This document shows positions 53,380-63,957 of a stretch of DNA of 64,000 nucleotides, in pieces. The DNA comes from Anabaena lutea FACHB-196 (GTDB lineage: Bacteria; Cyanobacteriota; Cyanobacteriia; Cyanobacteriales; Nostocaceae). Positions within the stretch are counted from its first letter, which is position 1, and each line of letters opens with the position of its first letter. The stretch covers positions 186,001 to 250,000 of the forward strand of contig NZ_JACJST010000005.1 of NCBI RefSeq assembly GCF_014698305.1, written 5' to 3'. Under the pieces are notes generated by a model. It was not told where the DNA came from, searched no databases, and saw only the letters and a program-made list of their open reading frames with translations. The translations under genes and the position numbers were made by a program.

Positions 53380-55473
53380 TTACAACCCATTACTAGTTGG
53401 AGATGGCTGAGATTGCTCAAATCCCGGTGAAGGCTCAGACGATAACTCAGGTGAAGGCTCAGGTGATGATTTAGGAAGAATAAATTGTCGCCAAGTTTTA
53501 ATTTGTTCTTGGGCATCTCTGTAAGCAGAACTACCCCGTGGAATTAACCGAGCAGTTTGAATGCTTCTAGCAACATCAAACTCGCTTTGAGAGCGTGCCA
53601 TTTGCAACAATTGTTGACTCCATTGATCAATAGCCACATTTGCATCCATACGTAAGACGTTACGGTTTGAAACCCGATCAGCTAACCGTATGGCCTCAGC
53701 TAAAGCTTCTGGTGTGCCAGTAATTGCCACTTCTCGTGCTTTTTGCCAGTTTTCTCTGGCACGGATTTGCTCTTGCCAACTATCAACAGCTGTTTGGGCT
53801 TCACTCGCAAGCGCCCGTCCTGATGAAGCAATTTTTTGTGCTTCCTTGACAGCAGCGTTTAAATCACCACTGTCAGCGATGATGCGTGCTTGATCTAGAT
53901 AAGGTTGATCTTGAATTCGCTGAATTTTAGCTGTCCAAGTGCTAATTTTTTTCCGTGCTTCTGGGTATAAGGCACGACCAGATCGGATTTGACCTGCTTC
54001 TGCGATCGCAGCTTGTAAGGAGCTAATATCCTCTAATAGAGCTATTTGTTCAGCACGGTCTAAATAAGGTCGGTCTTCGATAGACTCCACTTGTCCACGC
54101 CAACGTCCCATTTCCTGCCTAGCTTCGTTAGCGCGGGGGTTACTATCAGGAATCATCTGTACTTCAGAAATTGCCGCCGTTAACTCGTTAATTGTGCCTT
54201 GACTAGCTAGGTTTCGCGCTTTTTCCAAACGAGAAACATCTTCAATTTCTAATTGCCAACGAGCAATCAGCTGTTGTGCTTGATCATAATTTTCTCTAGA
54301 AGCATCAATTTGTTGTGCTTGGGAAATGGCTGCCTCTAAACCAAACACAGTTCCTGTCCAAGCGCTCCTTTGTGCTTCACCCAAAACAATAAAATCATCG
54401 ATTTCAGTTTGTAAGGAAGCAATTGGCGGAATTTGTCTGACAATTTCTAGGGCTGTATCAGCATCTCGCTTCTCCATTCTCGCTTTTGCCAAATTCAGCA
54501 TCTTGCGTCCAAATTCGGGAATCAATTCCTGCGCTTTTTGATGCAAGTAACTATCTGGCTTAATTGACTCAGCCAATTTAATAGCTGCTAGTAAGTCATT
54601 GACTGAGCGATTTGCTGCTAGATTTTCAGCCTTATAGAGCTTATCGCCATCTTCCCGCGCTGTCACAATAATGTTATTTAACTGGTCGTATTTGGTAGAT
54701 GCCCAATATTTATTGTTAACACGCAACAGTTTAGATGACAGCATAAAAGCTGATTGCCAATTCCTTTGGCGCAGTTCTTTTTCCGATTCTTGGTAGATTG
54801 CTTCTGCCTTTGACCAGATAGACTGCCATTTGGTAATTTGCTCTTCTACTAGTTTACGAGCTTCCAAATCTTCGGGAATTTGACGAGCAGTAGCGATCGC
54901 TTCTTCTAAATTCCCCTCTTGGAAACTCTGATCGGCAAGCTGTAAAATATCTCGCGACCATTCTTCTAAAAAAGTATTAATTTGTCCCCTGAGGGGGTGA
55001 TTCTGTGGCAGTTCCTTCACCAGAGCGATCGCTTGGAGCAAGTCATTTATAGTTTGCTTTGAAGCAGCTAACTGACCGCAGTGTAAGCGTACTGATGCAC
55101 TTGCCAAAGGCCAGAAGATTTTTGGGCAGTTTGGTGCTGATGGTAACTTTAGCAGCATCGCTATTGACAAAAATGCCACACTACCAGGAATCAAAGTTAG
55201 CAATACTGACCAAAACACCCAGCCTCTCATCCAGCGAGGTATTTTCTCAATCAGATTACTGAGGTTATAATTTTCATCTGAATGGTTAATTATAGGTAAT
55301 CCTTCGGTATCGTTCTCTTTTCGCTGCTTCACTGACTTAGAGTTAGAACCAGTAGCTGGGACACCAGATGCTTGAGATTTCCCGACTTGTGAAGTTCGGG
55401 ATGGTTTTGTCTTTTGATCTGGCTTTCTTGCTCTGGCTGGAGACCAACTGTCTGGAATATCTCGCTCTGTCAT
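53380..55473 (-). CDS. Membrane-anchored helical-repeat protein
   Basis: 697 residues. A charged, disordered N-terminus (~1-80) precedes a hydrophobic segment (WVFWSVLLTLIPGSVAFLSIAML, ~86-108). The rest is about nine repeated helical modules (L-x2-A-I-x2-A-x2-I... W) each closing with W-x-x-x-I/Q, for example ...TWTAKIQRIQDQPYLDQARI and ...RWRGQVESIEDRPYLDRAEQ. A TPR- or Sel1-like solenoid is likely; cyanobacterial relatives are often labelled chromosome-segregation ATPase, but I see no P-loop. The C-terminus is Ser/Pro/Glu-rich. Function unknown. Confidence 0.8.
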   Translation of the reverse strand: MTERDIPDSWSPARARKPDQKTKPSRTSQVGKSQASGVPATGSNSKSVKQRKENDTEGLPIINHSDENYNLSNLIEKIPRWMRGWVFWSVLLTLIPGSVAFLSIAMLLKLPSAPNCPKIFWPLASASVRLHCGQLAASKQTINDLLQAIALVKELPQNHPLRGQINTFLEEWSRDILQLADQSFQEGNLEEAIATARQIPEDLEARKLVEEQITKWQSIWSKAEAIYQESEKELRQRNWQSAFMLSSKLLRVNNKYWASTKYDQLNNIIVTAREDGDKLYKAENLAANRSVNDLLAAIKLAESIKPDSYLHQKAQELIPEFGRKMLNLAKARMEKRDADTALEIVRQIPPIASLQTEIDDFIVLGEAQRSAWTGTVFGLEAAISQAQQIDASRENYDQAQQLIARWQLEIEDVSRLEKARNLASQGTINELTAAISEVQMIPDSNPRANEARQEMGRWRGQVESIEDRPYLDRAEQIALLEDISSLQAAIAEAGQIRSGRALYPEARKKISTWTAKIQRIQDQPYLDQARIIADSGDLNAAVKEAQKIASSGRALASEAQTAVDSWQEQIRARENWQKAREVAITGTPEALAEAIRLADRVSNRNVLRMDANVAIDQWSQQLLQMARSQSEFDVARSIQTARLIPRGSSAYRDAQEQIKTWRQFILPKSSPEPSPELSSEPSPGFEQSQPSPTSNGL

Positions 55474-55633
55474 CTCTCACACCAAAGTAATTGAATGGCG
55501 GTCTATGTTAGACCGATAATTCCATTTTCGCCATATTAGCTTTCTTTAACGTCATTAAAAAGCTATTTTTTCAAGATCTATCTCCATAGATACCATTTGC
55601 GACTCCTAAACATAGTATCTTTCTATACTTATT

Positions 55634-56533
55634 TTAGGTAGAAGATTCTGCCTGCAAATCAACAATTAGTTGAGTTAGATGATCGCTACTAGCTTGGTAA
55701 ACTTTGCCACAAAAATCACAAGTTGCTTCTGCACCATCATCTTTAATAATCATATCTTGCAGTTCTGCTTCTCCCAATATCTTCAGCGCCCCTAGCACCC
55801 TATCAAAGGAGCAACCACAGTGGAAGCGTAGCATCTGGCTTTCTGGAAATATGTTCAGTCCCATATCTCCCAGTAGATCAGTCAAAATTTCCGTTAAAGT
55901 CTTTCCAGCTTGCAATAATGGCGTAAAACCTGATAATGCAGAAACCCTGGATTCTAGCTTTGCGACTAAAGCTTCATCTCTAGCAGCTTTGGGTAATACT
56001 TGTACCAGTATGCCTCCAGATGCTGTAACGCCACCTAATCCCACAAACACACCTAAAACCAAAGCTGAAGGTGTTTGTTCTGAAGTTACTAGGTAATGAG
56101 CAACATCATCGCCAATTTCACCGGAAACAAGTTCTACTGTACTAGAGTAAGGATAACCATAACCAATATCTCGAACAACATAGAGATAGCCACTACCCAC
56201 AGCACCGCCAACATCTAGCTTGCCTTTAGCATTAGGAGGTAATTCCACTGTTGGGTTGCCCACATAGCCACGTACCGTACCATCTAAACCTGCATCTACC
56301 AATATACCACCTAAAGGTCCATCGCCCTTCACTCGCACATTGACCCTAGATCCAACACGCTTCATACTAGAAGCCATCAACAAACCCGCTGACATAGTTC
56401 TCCCTAGTGCCGCTGTAGCTACATAAGAAAGCTTATGCCTCACTCGTGCTTCTTCTGTTAAGCGTGTGGTAATCACACCTACTGCACGAATTCCTCCGTC
56501 AGCTGCTGTAGCGCGAATTAACTGATCCGCCAT
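55634..56533 (-). CDS. hslO: Redox-regulated chaperone Hsp33
   Basis: 299 residues. Holdase chaperone activated by oxidation of four zinc-binding Cys. Core: RATAADGGIRAVGVITTRLT, RVKGDGPLGGILVDAGLDGT, GYLYVVRDIGYGYPYSSTVE, SEQTPSALVLGV; C-terminal redox switch FHCGCSFDRV (CxC) and TCDFCGKVY (CxxC). Complete family length. Confidence 0.96.
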   Translation of the reverse strand: MADQLIRATAADGGIRAVGVITTRLTEEARVRHKLSYVATAALGRTMSAGLLMASSMKRVGSRVNVRVKGDGPLGGILVDAGLDGTVRGYVGNPTVELPPNAKGKLDVGGAVGSGYLYVVRDIGYGYPYSSTVELVSGEIGDDVAHYLVTSEQTPSALVLGVFVGLGGVTASGGILVQVLPKAARDEALVAKLESRVSALSGFTPLLQAGKTLTEILTDLLGDMGLNIFPESQMLRFHCGCSFDRVLGALKILGEAELQDMIIKDDGAEATCDFCGKVYQASSDHLTQLIVDLQAESST

Positions 56534-56722
56534 GAAACCCTTACAATTCTTAATAAGATGACTTTTTTATTGTAAGTTCTCTGGGGACTAGGAGGTAGGG
56601 AGATGTCCAAGTGATTAACAATTCAAAATTCACAATAGTGCCAACAGCAGGTCACTTTCACAAAATTGAAGACAGTTGGAGTAGGGGATTTAAACCCTTG
56701 AATTGACGACAACCCTCTTTCC

Positions 56723-56757
56723 CAATTACCAATTACCAATTACCAATTACTAATCAC
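56723..56757 (+). repeat. CAATTAC heptamer x4 before the SRPBCC gene
   Basis: Four exact CAATTAC units followed by TAATCAC, ending one base before the ATG at 56759. Confidence 0.92.
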
Positions 56758-56758
56758 T

Positions 56759-57145
56759 ATGCTAGGTAATTTTCAACAAAGCCAAATACGCATTGAAATT
56801 AAAGCTTCAGTAAATGCCATTCACGATAGTCTACTGCGACCGCCACAACTGCAAAAATGGCTTTTAGGACAAAGTTTTGCCCCTGGAATGCCAGAAACAC
56901 TGGAAACCGGATTTGATTTTACTACTTCAACTGGGTTAGTTCAAATACATCATCATGTTGATGTGGTAAAACCTAATTGTCTGCGCTTGCTACTCAGTAA
57001 CGGTATTGATGGTTTTCACGAGTGGTACTGGGGAGAGGGTTGGGTACAGTCTCGCCTAGAAGGTGTGTCAATTTTACCTTTAAAGTTAGGGCAAACGCTG
57101 ACCTTGTTAAGTTTGCGTCAGTTTTTGGCAAGTCAGAAAATATAA
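56759..57145 (+). CDS. SRPBCC/START-like small protein
   Basis: 128 residues. The pattern RIEIKASVNAIHDSLLRPPQ LQKW, then ETGFDFTTSTGLVQIHHHVD and GIDGFHEWYWGEGWVQSRLE, ending LLSLRQFLASQK, fits the ligand-binding SRPBCC (Bet v1/START) fold. Ligand unknown. The ATG at 56759 lies one base after a heptamer array, with no ribosome-binding site. Confidence 0.75.
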   Translation: MLGNFQQSQIRIEIKASVNAIHDSLLRPPQLQKWLLGQSFAPGMPETLETGFDFTTSTGLVQIHHHVDVVKPNCLRLLLSNGIDGFHEWYWGEGWVQSRLEGVSILPLKLGQTLTLLSLRQFLASQKI

Positions 57146-57426
57146 ATCTGTAAAAAGTAAGTAGTCGGACAAAATTAAATTCACTCGTTGAGAGAGGGAA
57201 CTCTTAACTCTTAACTGGGAACAGAAAAATCAGTTGTGTAATTAATTCTGTCCCATTACTTATACTACTTGAATAGGATCAGGTTGGTTTTCACAAGCTT
57301 CTCGACTATGCCCACCGAACGCTGTGCTAACGAAGGAGAGAGGTTTTTGAGGATAAATACCAGATCAATTCTATGACTCTCTGCAATCTCACATTTGCTA
57401 CCGCTTCCCAAAGCAAAACTGAGGAC

Positions 57427-57461
57427 AAAAAAAGGCAAAAGATAAATTAATTTCTTTTGCC
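57427..57461 (-). terminator. Terminator of the rpoBC1C2 operon
   Basis: Minus-strand GGCAAAAG...CTTTTGCC stem (plus 57434-57441 and 57454-57461) followed by TTTTTTTG. It lies 24 bp after the rpoC2 stop. Confidence 0.88.
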
Positions 57462-57484
57462 CTTTCAACGATTATCTTTGAGCT

Positions 57485-60400
57485 TTATTCTTCATCGAAA
57501 TCATCATCATCATCATCCTCCTCGTAGTCTTCCTCTTCCTCTTCCTCTACCAAATCACTAACTTCATCAGCAATCAAATCATCATCATCATCATCATCTA
57601 ACACCGACTTGGAGTCTCTTTTGCCTCCATAACTACCATCCCCCAAACCAGGAGCATCAAGACTATAAAGCTTGGCTGTGCGATCATCCAACACCATGTC
57701 TAAAGAATCATCAACCTCATCCAAAACTCCTGTCCCTAGGTCAGTTCCATAGTCATCAATGGTGGTAGTCTCTTCATAGGTGTTGTAGCCAGTACCAGCC
57801 GGAATCAACCGCCCAATGATCACGTTTTCTTTTAAGCCTCGCAGCCAGTCAGATTTGCCCTCAATGGCGGCTTCAGTCAAGACTCTGGTGGTTTCTTGGA
57901 ACGATGCAGCGGAGATGAAACTGTCGGTGTTGAGAGATGCTTTGGTGATACCCAACAGCACAGGGGTGTATTGAGCCTTTGCTCCACCGGTGATAGACAT
58001 AGCTTCGTTGACTTGTTCTACTTGGCGCAGTTCTACCAATTCCCCAGGCAACATGGTGGTATCACCACCATCATCAATTCGGACTTTGTTGGTCATCTGC
58101 CGGACAATTACTTCTATGTGTTTGTCAGCAATATCAATGCCTTGGGACTGATAAACCATCTGCACTTCGTTAACCAAGAAGCTCTGCACTTTTTGCAAGG
58201 CATGACTAGCACAGGCATAAATGCCATCTTCGGAACCGAGACTAAAGAATATTTCTAAAATCTCGTGGGGGTTGGAGGGTCCATCTGTCAGGGGTTGACC
58301 CGCTAAAACCTGAGCGCCGTCAGGAACCATGAGGTTTTGTCCGGGACCGAGGGGATAGTCGGTGATGACTCCGTTAGATTCTACAACTTTGATGGCATAG
58401 GCTTCACGGGTGATGCTGGTGATTTCGTCACCGTCTCCATACACCACTTTCACCAATCCTGGACGACGGCACAAGATGCAGGCTTCTTTGGGTTTACGGG
58501 CTTCTAACAGTTCTTCAATGCGGGGTAGACCTTGAATAATGTCTCCGGTTTTCGCCCGTTCAAATACCAATAACACTAAGTTGTCTCCCCGTTGCACCAA
58601 GTCCCCATCTTCTATCTGCAACACTGCTCCTGGACTGACTCGGTAAGGGCGACCAACGCGCAGCGTGATCGAGTAGGAGGTAGGCTGTGGGGTATGGGGT
58701 GCAAGGGAAGAACTTTCTTCTTTACTGTCACCTGTAACCTGTAACCTGTCACCTGCTTTTACTGATACCACTTGCCCCGACTCTGAAGCCAAGACACCGG
58801 GGGCGATTTCTGTTCCTTCAACTAACAAATCACCTTTTTTGACTTTGGGCGGGGTGGTGGTAGAGATAGAGATCATGTCATTGTCACGCAAGACTAAGCA
58901 ACGGCGCACTGCTTCTGCGTCTTTTCGCACTCCTCTAACTATGCCGCCTTCTTTACACAATATCTGTGTCCGTGCTACTACTGAGCCGGGGACAATGCTT
59001 AACCCATCTTCTACTTCTAGGGTAGTTTGGGTTGCTCCTTGGGTAGCATCAGCAGCAATGTCTCGACGAATGACTAAAGACTCTAGTATCACCAACTGCA
59101 ACCGCTGAAGTTCTGGATTTTCTGTGTCGGGGACTAGTTCAATATCTGCTGCTAAGGGTGAGGAACTATGATCTTGTTCTCCTTCTTGCTCAATTTCTAA
59201 TACCAACTGAGTCCGCAGCAGTTCTACTCCTTCTACAGATTTGACTCGTTCAGAATCTTTGTAGGGCAGACGTTGCACGGCTCTGAGTTGAATGGAGCGT
59301 CCGGTTTGTTGGCTAACTGAGGTAGTGGAAGGCAGGTCTGGGTTACTGGGAACGGCAAATTCCACTACAGGACGACTCAACAGAGCGGGTCCTTCGGGGG
59401 ATTCTATATATTGAATGTAGCGAAGTTCGGTGGCGACTGTTCCTAGGAGTTCTTCTCCGGGTTGAAGGAAGGTGTTGTCGCGCCCCATAATCGCTTCAGG
59501 GTCATCGACCATCAACAGTTCACCGGGCTTAATCACTACTTCTCGCAAGATGTCGTTCTTTTGGGTAACTTCTATGACTCCGCTGGTTTGACAGAAGATG
59601 TCTTTGACTACTTCTGTGCCGGCTTCGACAAACTGACCATCTTCTACTATCAACAAGGAAATGTCTTTATTGACTTCGTGGGTTTCTTCAGGAATCCACA
59701 ACAGTGTGCCACCGGTGACTACTTCATAACCCAGCTTGGCTTTGCCTTTTTTCTGAACCTCTACACCGGCGAATTTCAAGAATCCTCCGGTGGTGGTGCG
59801 ATAACGGTCATCAATTAGCTCGGCAACTACCTGACCATTCTGTACTTTGGTTCCAGGGGTGGCACGGAGATTGAAGGTCTGGGCAGAAGAGGACGCCAAG
59901 ATGGGGAGACGCGGTGAGGAAGTCGGAGTCTTGGCGGTTCCCGTCGAGTCCGTTCGTCCGAAGGACGTGCCGGAGGCATCACTTCCGAACCCGAAGGGTG
60001 ACGCGGAGAGATTGTCTCCCTGCCCCCCTGTCCCCGTGTCTCCGTGTCCCTCTGTCCCCGTGTCCTCGTATCCCTGTTCCCTGTAACCTTCTCCTGTATG
60101 CACTAAATAATTATTCCGCCCTTGGGAACTGTGGACTGTGACTGTGGCTTGGTCTAGGACTACTGAAGCGGTGATGATTTCGATTTCTCTGGTGGCTTTA
60201 CCGGGGATGATTTCTGGCAGCCGCACTACCCCACCATGCACACTGGTGAGTTTGGTTTCAGCTAAGACACCATTGGTTTCTATGCTGTCACCATTTTTGA
60301 CTACTAGCTCTGCTCCTGGAGGCAGGTTATATACTTCTCCAGACAGAATCCAAATCAATCCACCTCTGGAGGCGGTGGTAGTGGTGTTGCCCTGACGGTC

Positions 60401-61813
60401 GGTTTTTTGTTCAGAAACCACATCAGCAAACTGCACTTCTCCGGCGAGGTCTGAGGCTACGTCTTTGACGGCTTTTTCGGTGTTGGTGCGGGTGGTTCTG
60501 CCTCCTAGGGCAACTTCTGCTAACAGCTGCCCCAGTTTGACTTTTTGTCCTTCGTGAATATATAGGGTGGAACCTTGGGTGACTTGAATTTCTTGGTGTT
60601 TGTCTTCTAGGGTTTGGGTGTCTGGGTCTGCACCTTTGGATTTGGGGTTTTGGATTTCTAGGAGTCCGTTGGTTTCGGCGTAGAGTGCGTCTTCACCGTG
60701 ACGGGTGCGATAGGGACGGGTTTTGAGTTTACGGGAGATTTTGACCACACCGTCAATTTTGGAGCGGACTTGTTGGGCAACTTCGCCGGTGAATACGCCG
60801 CCGGTGTGGAAAGTCCGCATGGTTAGCTGGGTTCCCGGTTCACCGATACTCTGGGCAGCAATGATACCCACTGCTTCTCCTAGGTCTACCATTTTGGCGT
60901 GTGCCAAACTCCAGCCGTAGCAGTGTTGACATACTGAACGGGCTGCTTCGCAGGTGAGGGGACTCCGCACCATGACTTCTTTGACTTGGGCTGCTTGAAT
61001 GAGGGCGGCTAGGTCGTCATCCATGGGGGTGTTGCGAGGAGCGATGATTTCACCGGTGGTGGGGTGAATTACGTCTTGGGCTACTACTCTGCCCATGAGT
61101 CTGGTGCCAATGGGGATGAGGACTTTTGCGCCTTCGGTCATGTCTCGTAGGGGTATGCCTCTGGTGGTGCCACAGTCAAATTCCCGAATGATTACGTCTT
61201 GGGATACGTCTACTAGTCGGCGGGTGAGATATCCTGAGTCGGCAGTGCGGAGTGCGGTGTCTACTAGTCCCTTTCTGGCTCCATAACTGGAGATGATATA
61301 TTCAGTGACGGTGAGTCCTTCTCGGAAGTTGGTTTTGATGGGTAAATCTATGATTTCCCCTTGAGGATCTGCCATGAGTCCGCGCATTCCCACTAGTTGG
61401 CGGACTTGGGAGATGTTACCTCTGGCTCCAGAGAAGGCCATCATGTAAACTGAGTTGAGGGGGTCGGTTTTTTTGAAGTGGGCAACTACTTCGTCTTTGA
61501 GGCTTTCGCTGGTTCCGTTCCAGGTGTCGATTACTTTTTGGAAGCGTTCAACTTCGGTGATTTCACCGCGTTTAAACCGAGCTTCGGTGCTGAGGATTTC
61601 TTCTTCGGCTGCGTCTAGGAGCGATCGCTTGGAGGGCGGAACCATGAGATCATCTACGCTGATGGATACTCCGGCTTTGGTGGCATAACGAAACCCTAGG
61701 TCTTTGAGTTTGTCTGCCATGACGGCGGTGCGGGCTGTTCCATAATGGGTAAATGCCCAGGATATTAAGTTTCTCAGCTGACTTTTGTTAACAACAACGT
61801 TACGAAAAATCAT
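57485..61813 (-). CDS. rpoC2: RNA polymerase beta' subunit, C-terminal part (RpoC2)
   Basis: 1442 residues. Split beta' is a cyanobacterial/plastid mark. Bridge-helix/trigger-loop region: [56 protein letters not shown] and [20 protein letters not shown] near residues 118-196. Then the large lineage insertion SI3 (~340-970), followed by [21 protein letters not shown], the clamp and an acidic C-terminus ([17 protein letters not shown]). SI3 contains an extra ~69-residue low-complexity piece (about 576-645) and a second short repeat-encoded piece (~1020-1045), see repeats at 59880 and 58725. Third gene of rpoB-C1-C2. Confidence 0.97.
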   Translation of the reverse strand: MIFRNVVVNKSQLRNLISWAFTHYGTARTAVMADKLKDLGFRYATKAGVSISVDDLMVPPSKRSLLDAAEEEILSTEARFKRGEITEVERFQKVIDTWNGTSESLKDEVVAHFKKTDPLNSVYMMAFSGARGNISQVRQLVGMRGLMADPQGEIIDLPIKTNFREGLTVTEYIISSYGARKGLVDTALRTADSGYLTRRLVDVSQDVIIREFDCGTTRGIPLRDMTEGAKVLIPIGTRLMGRVVAQDVIHPTTGEIIAPRNTPMDDDLAALIQAAQVKEVMVRSPLTCEAARSVCQHCYGWSLAHAKMVDLGEAVGIIAAQSIGEPGTQLTMRTFHTGGVFTGEVAQQVRSKIDGVVKISRKLKTRPYRTRHGEDALYAETNGLLEIQNPKSKGADPDTQTLEDKHQEIQVTQGSTLYIHEGQKVKLGQLLAEVALGGRTTRTNTEKAVKDVASDLAGEVQFADVVSEQKTDRQGNTTTTASRGGLIWILSGEVYNLPPGAELVVKNGDSIETNGVLAETKLTSVHGGVVRLPEIIPGKATREIEIITASVVLDQATVTVHSSQGRNNYLVHTGEGYREQGYEDTGTEGHGDTGTGGQGDNLSASPFGFGSDASGTSFGRTDSTGTAKTPTSSPRLPILASSSAQTFNLRATPGTKVQNGQVVAELIDDRYRTTTGGFLKFAGVEVQKKGKAKLGYEVVTGGTLLWIPEETHEVNKDISLLIVEDGQFVEAGTEVVKDIFCQTSGVIEVTQKNDILREVVIKPGELLMVDDPEAIMGRDNTFLQPGEELLGTVATELRYIQYIESPEGPALLSRPVVEFAVPSNPDLPSTTSVSQQTGRSIQLRAVQRLPYKDSERVKSVEGVELLRTQLVLEIEQEGEQDHSSSPLAADIELVPDTENPELQRLQLVILESLVIRRDIAADATQGATQTTLEVEDGLSIVPGSVVARTQILCKEGGIVRGVRKDAEAVRRCLVLRDNDMISISTTTPPKVKKGDLLVEGTEIAPGVLASESGQVVSVKAGDRLQVTGDSKEESSSLAPHTPQPTSYSITLRVGRPYRVSPGAVLQIEDGDLVQRGDNLVLLVFERAKTGDIIQGLPRIEELLEARKPKEACILCRRPGLVKVVYGDGDEITSITREAYAIKVVESNGVITDYPLGPGQNLMVPDGAQVLAGQPLTDGPSNPHEILEIFFSLGSEDGIYACASHALQKVQSFLVNEVQMVYQSQGIDIADKHIEVIVRQMTNKVRIDDGGDTTMLPGELVELRQVEQVNEAMSITGGAKAQYTPVLLGITKASLNTDSFISAASFQETTRVLTEAAIEGKSDWLRGLKENVIIGRLIPAGTGYNTYEETTTIDDYGTDLGTGVLDEVDDSLDMVLDDRTAKLYSLDAPGLGDGSYGGKRDSKSVLDDDDDDDLIADEVSDLVEEEEEEDYEEDDDDDDFDEE
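58725..58755. repeat. Heptamer repeat inside rpoC2
   Basis: CTGTCAC, CTGTAAC, CTGTAAC, CTGTCAC, CTG: four heptamers within the coding sequence, encoding residues around 1020-1030 (QVTGDSK...). In frame. Confidence 0.85.
59880..60088. repeat. GC-rich repeat-derived insertion inside rpoC2
   Basis: About 207 bp (69 codons) of repetitive sequence: GATGGGGAGACGCGG-like at 59899-59913 and CCCCGTGTCTCCGTGTCC-like at 60029-60070, opposite in orientation, with a central GC-rich piece that includes CCGTTCGTCCGAAGGACG. It encodes a Gly/Thr/Ser-rich stretch ([20 protein letters not shown] and following) that preserves the frame. Confidence 0.85.
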
Positions 61814-61853
61814 AGTCGCTTGGCTCCAATTAAAAATTAATACTTAATAAGTC

Positions 61854-61983
61854 CTGAGTAGTGAGTACTGAGTATAAAGACTAAATAGTGTTTATGGCTG
61901 AGTGAAAATCCCTGTAGAGAAGTTATGTATAACTTTCCTACTACTCATTACTCATTACTCATTACTCGGTACTCACTACTCGG
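61854..61983. repeat. Inverted heptamer arrays in the rpoC1-rpoC2 spacer
   Basis: CTGAGTAGTGAGTACTGAGT (61854-61873) is inverted against ACTCGGTACTCACTACTCGG (61964-61983); 18 of 20 positions are Watson-Crick on both strands. The right arm continues as an ACTCATT heptamer array (from 61943). It may form a 20-bp stem in the operon mRNA. Confidence 0.85.
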
Positions 61984-61985
61984 CA

Positions 61986-63863
61986 CTAACTTGCCAGGGC
62001 TTCTTGAATGGCTTTGTTATAAATCACTCGACCGGGAGTGGTGTAGATATACTGAGAAATCAAATTTCCTTGGGCATCTTGACGAACGCGGCGGAATTTA
62101 TACAACAATGTCCGAGTTCCATCATTGTTTTCGATGATTTCCAATGGTTCGGTGTCTGGTTGACTAGTTTCCATTTCGCCATCGAACCGCACATATATAT
62201 AGGCATGAAGTTCTACTTTGTCTTGGTGATATGCCATAATCACGTCATCGAGGGAGGCGAAGTATCCACCAGCGCCAATGGTTGCGGCGGGATTTTCGGC
62301 TGTTAAATAATATGCTCCTAATACCATGTCTTGGCTAGGGGTGACGATGGGTTTGCCTGTGGCTGGGGAAAGAATGTTGTTAGAAGCTAACATCAACAAT
62401 CTGGCTTCGGCTTGACTTTCCAACGACAGGGGGACGTGAACTGCCATTTGGTCTCCGTCAAAGTCGGCGTTAAAGGCTGGACAGACCAGAGGATGGAGTT
62501 GAATGGCTCGCCCTTCGACTAATATGGGTTCAAAGGCCTGAATCCCTAATCGGTGTAGGGTGGGGGCGCGGTTTAACATCACCGGATGCCCTTCAATTAC
62601 TTCTTCCAACACATCCCAAACGCTGGGGTCATTGCGAGAAATTAGCTTTTTGGCGGCTTTGATGTTGTTGACCATGCCCGAACGAATCAACCGGTTAATC
62701 ACAAAAGGCTGAAACAGTTCTATGGCCATTTCTCTGGGTAGTCCACATTGGTGGATTTTCAGCTTCGGCCCGACGACAATGACCGAACGTCCTGAATAGT
62801 CTACCCGTTTACCTAACAGGTTTTGGCGGAAGCGTCCTTGTTTTCCCTCAATAATATCGGAGAGGGATTTGAGGGGGCGGTTGTTTGCGCCGACTACTGT
62901 CCGTCCGCGCCGACCGTTGTCGATGAGGGCATCAACGGCTTCTTGCAACATCCGTTTTTCGTTACGGACGATGATTTCTGGAGCTAATATTTCTTGCAGT
63001 CTAGCTAGACGGTTGTTGCGGTTAATCACCCGACGGTATAAATCGTTTAGGTCGCTGGTGGCGAATCTACCGCCGTCGAGTTGCACCATAGGGCGTAAAT
63101 CGGGAGGAATGACGGGAATAACTTCCATGACCATCCATTCTGGTTTGGAACCAGTGGCGATGAAGTTATCAATTACCCGCAGGCGTTTGATGAGTTTGGC
63201 GCGTTTTTGTCCTTTGGCGTTGCCGATTTCTTCTCTGAGGTTTTCGGCTTCTTGTTCGAGGTTGATATCTGCCAATAGTCGCAACAGTGCCTCTGCCCCA
63301 ATGCCTACTTCGACACCAACTAATAGGGAATCTTCGCTATAGATTGCGTCTTCGATTTCTAACCACTGGTCTTCGCTGAGGAGTTGTTTGTAGGTGAGGG
63401 TGTCGGCGTTGCCGGGAGCGAGAACTACATAGGAGTTGAAGTAGACGATTTGTTCAACATCTCGCAAGGGCATATCTAGGAGAATAGCAATATAGCTAGG
63501 AATGCCCTTGAGATACCAAACATGAGCTACCGGGGCTGCGAGCTTAATAAAGCCCATGCGGTGACGACGGACACGTGACTCTGTGACTTCTACTCCACAG
63601 CGTTCGCAAACTATGCCTCTATGACGTACACGCTTATATTTGCCACAATGACATTCCCAGTCCTTAGCTGGTCCAAAGATGCGTTCACAGAACAAACCAT
63701 CCATCTCTGGCTTCAGCGTCCGGTAATTGATAGTTTCTGGCTTGGTCACTTCACCCACAACCTGACCATTAGGCAAAGTCCGTTCACCCCAGGCTCGAAT
63801 GCGTTCTGGAGAAGCCAGTCCGATTTTCACGTAGTCAAACTGATTAGTTTGGGGAGATCTCAT
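61986..63863 (-). CDS. rpoC1: RNA polymerase beta' subunit, N-terminal part (RpoC1, gamma)
   Basis: 625 residues. Zinc-finger region [20 protein letters not shown] (about residues 71-90), [20 protein letters not shown] and the catalytic NADFDGD (residues 465-471) coordinating the active-site Mg2+. Full length for cyanobacterial gamma. Starts at ATG 63863 after a 94-bp spacer from rpoB; 172 bp with repeats separates it from rpoC2. Confidence 0.98.
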   Translation of the reverse strand: MRSPQTNQFDYVKIGLASPERIRAWGERTLPNGQVVGEVTKPETINYRTLKPEMDGLFCERIFGPAKDWECHCGKYKRVRHRGIVCERCGVEVTESRVRRHRMGFIKLAAPVAHVWYLKGIPSYIAILLDMPLRDVEQIVYFNSYVVLAPGNADTLTYKQLLSEDQWLEIEDAIYSEDSLLVGVEVGIGAEALLRLLADINLEQEAENLREEIGNAKGQKRAKLIKRLRVIDNFIATGSKPEWMVMEVIPVIPPDLRPMVQLDGGRFATSDLNDLYRRVINRNNRLARLQEILAPEIIVRNEKRMLQEAVDALIDNGRRGRTVVGANNRPLKSLSDIIEGKQGRFRQNLLGKRVDYSGRSVIVVGPKLKIHQCGLPREMAIELFQPFVINRLIRSGMVNNIKAAKKLISRNDPSVWDVLEEVIEGHPVMLNRAPTLHRLGIQAFEPILVEGRAIQLHPLVCPAFNADFDGDQMAVHVPLSLESQAEARLLMLASNNILSPATGKPIVTPSQDMVLGAYYLTAENPAATIGAGGYFASLDDVIMAYHQDKVELHAYIYVRFDGEMETSQPDTEPLEIIENNDGTRTLLYKFRRVRQDAQGNLISQYIYTTPGRVIYNKAIQEALAS

Positions 63864-63900
63864 GAGAATTAAAAATGAAAAATTTAAAATTAAAAAAAGA

Positions 63901-63948
63901 AATAGGTGATGGGTAAAAAAAACTTTTATCCATTACCCATCACCTATT
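63901..63948. repeat. Inverted heptamer repeat in the rpoB-rpoC1 spacer
   Basis: AATAGGTGATGGGTAA (63901-63916) and TTACCCATCACCTATT (63933-63948) are perfect 16-bp inverted copies with a 16-base loop. The right arm belongs to a CATTACC-type heptamer array reaching 63958. Confidence 0.9.
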
Positions 63949-63957
63949 ACCCATTAC

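Noticed and set aside
57265-57468. 67-codon minus-strand open frame with a signal-like N-terminus
   Set aside because: Its 5' end is the rpoC2 terminator hairpin (57427-57461); the hydrophobic start comes from that sequence.
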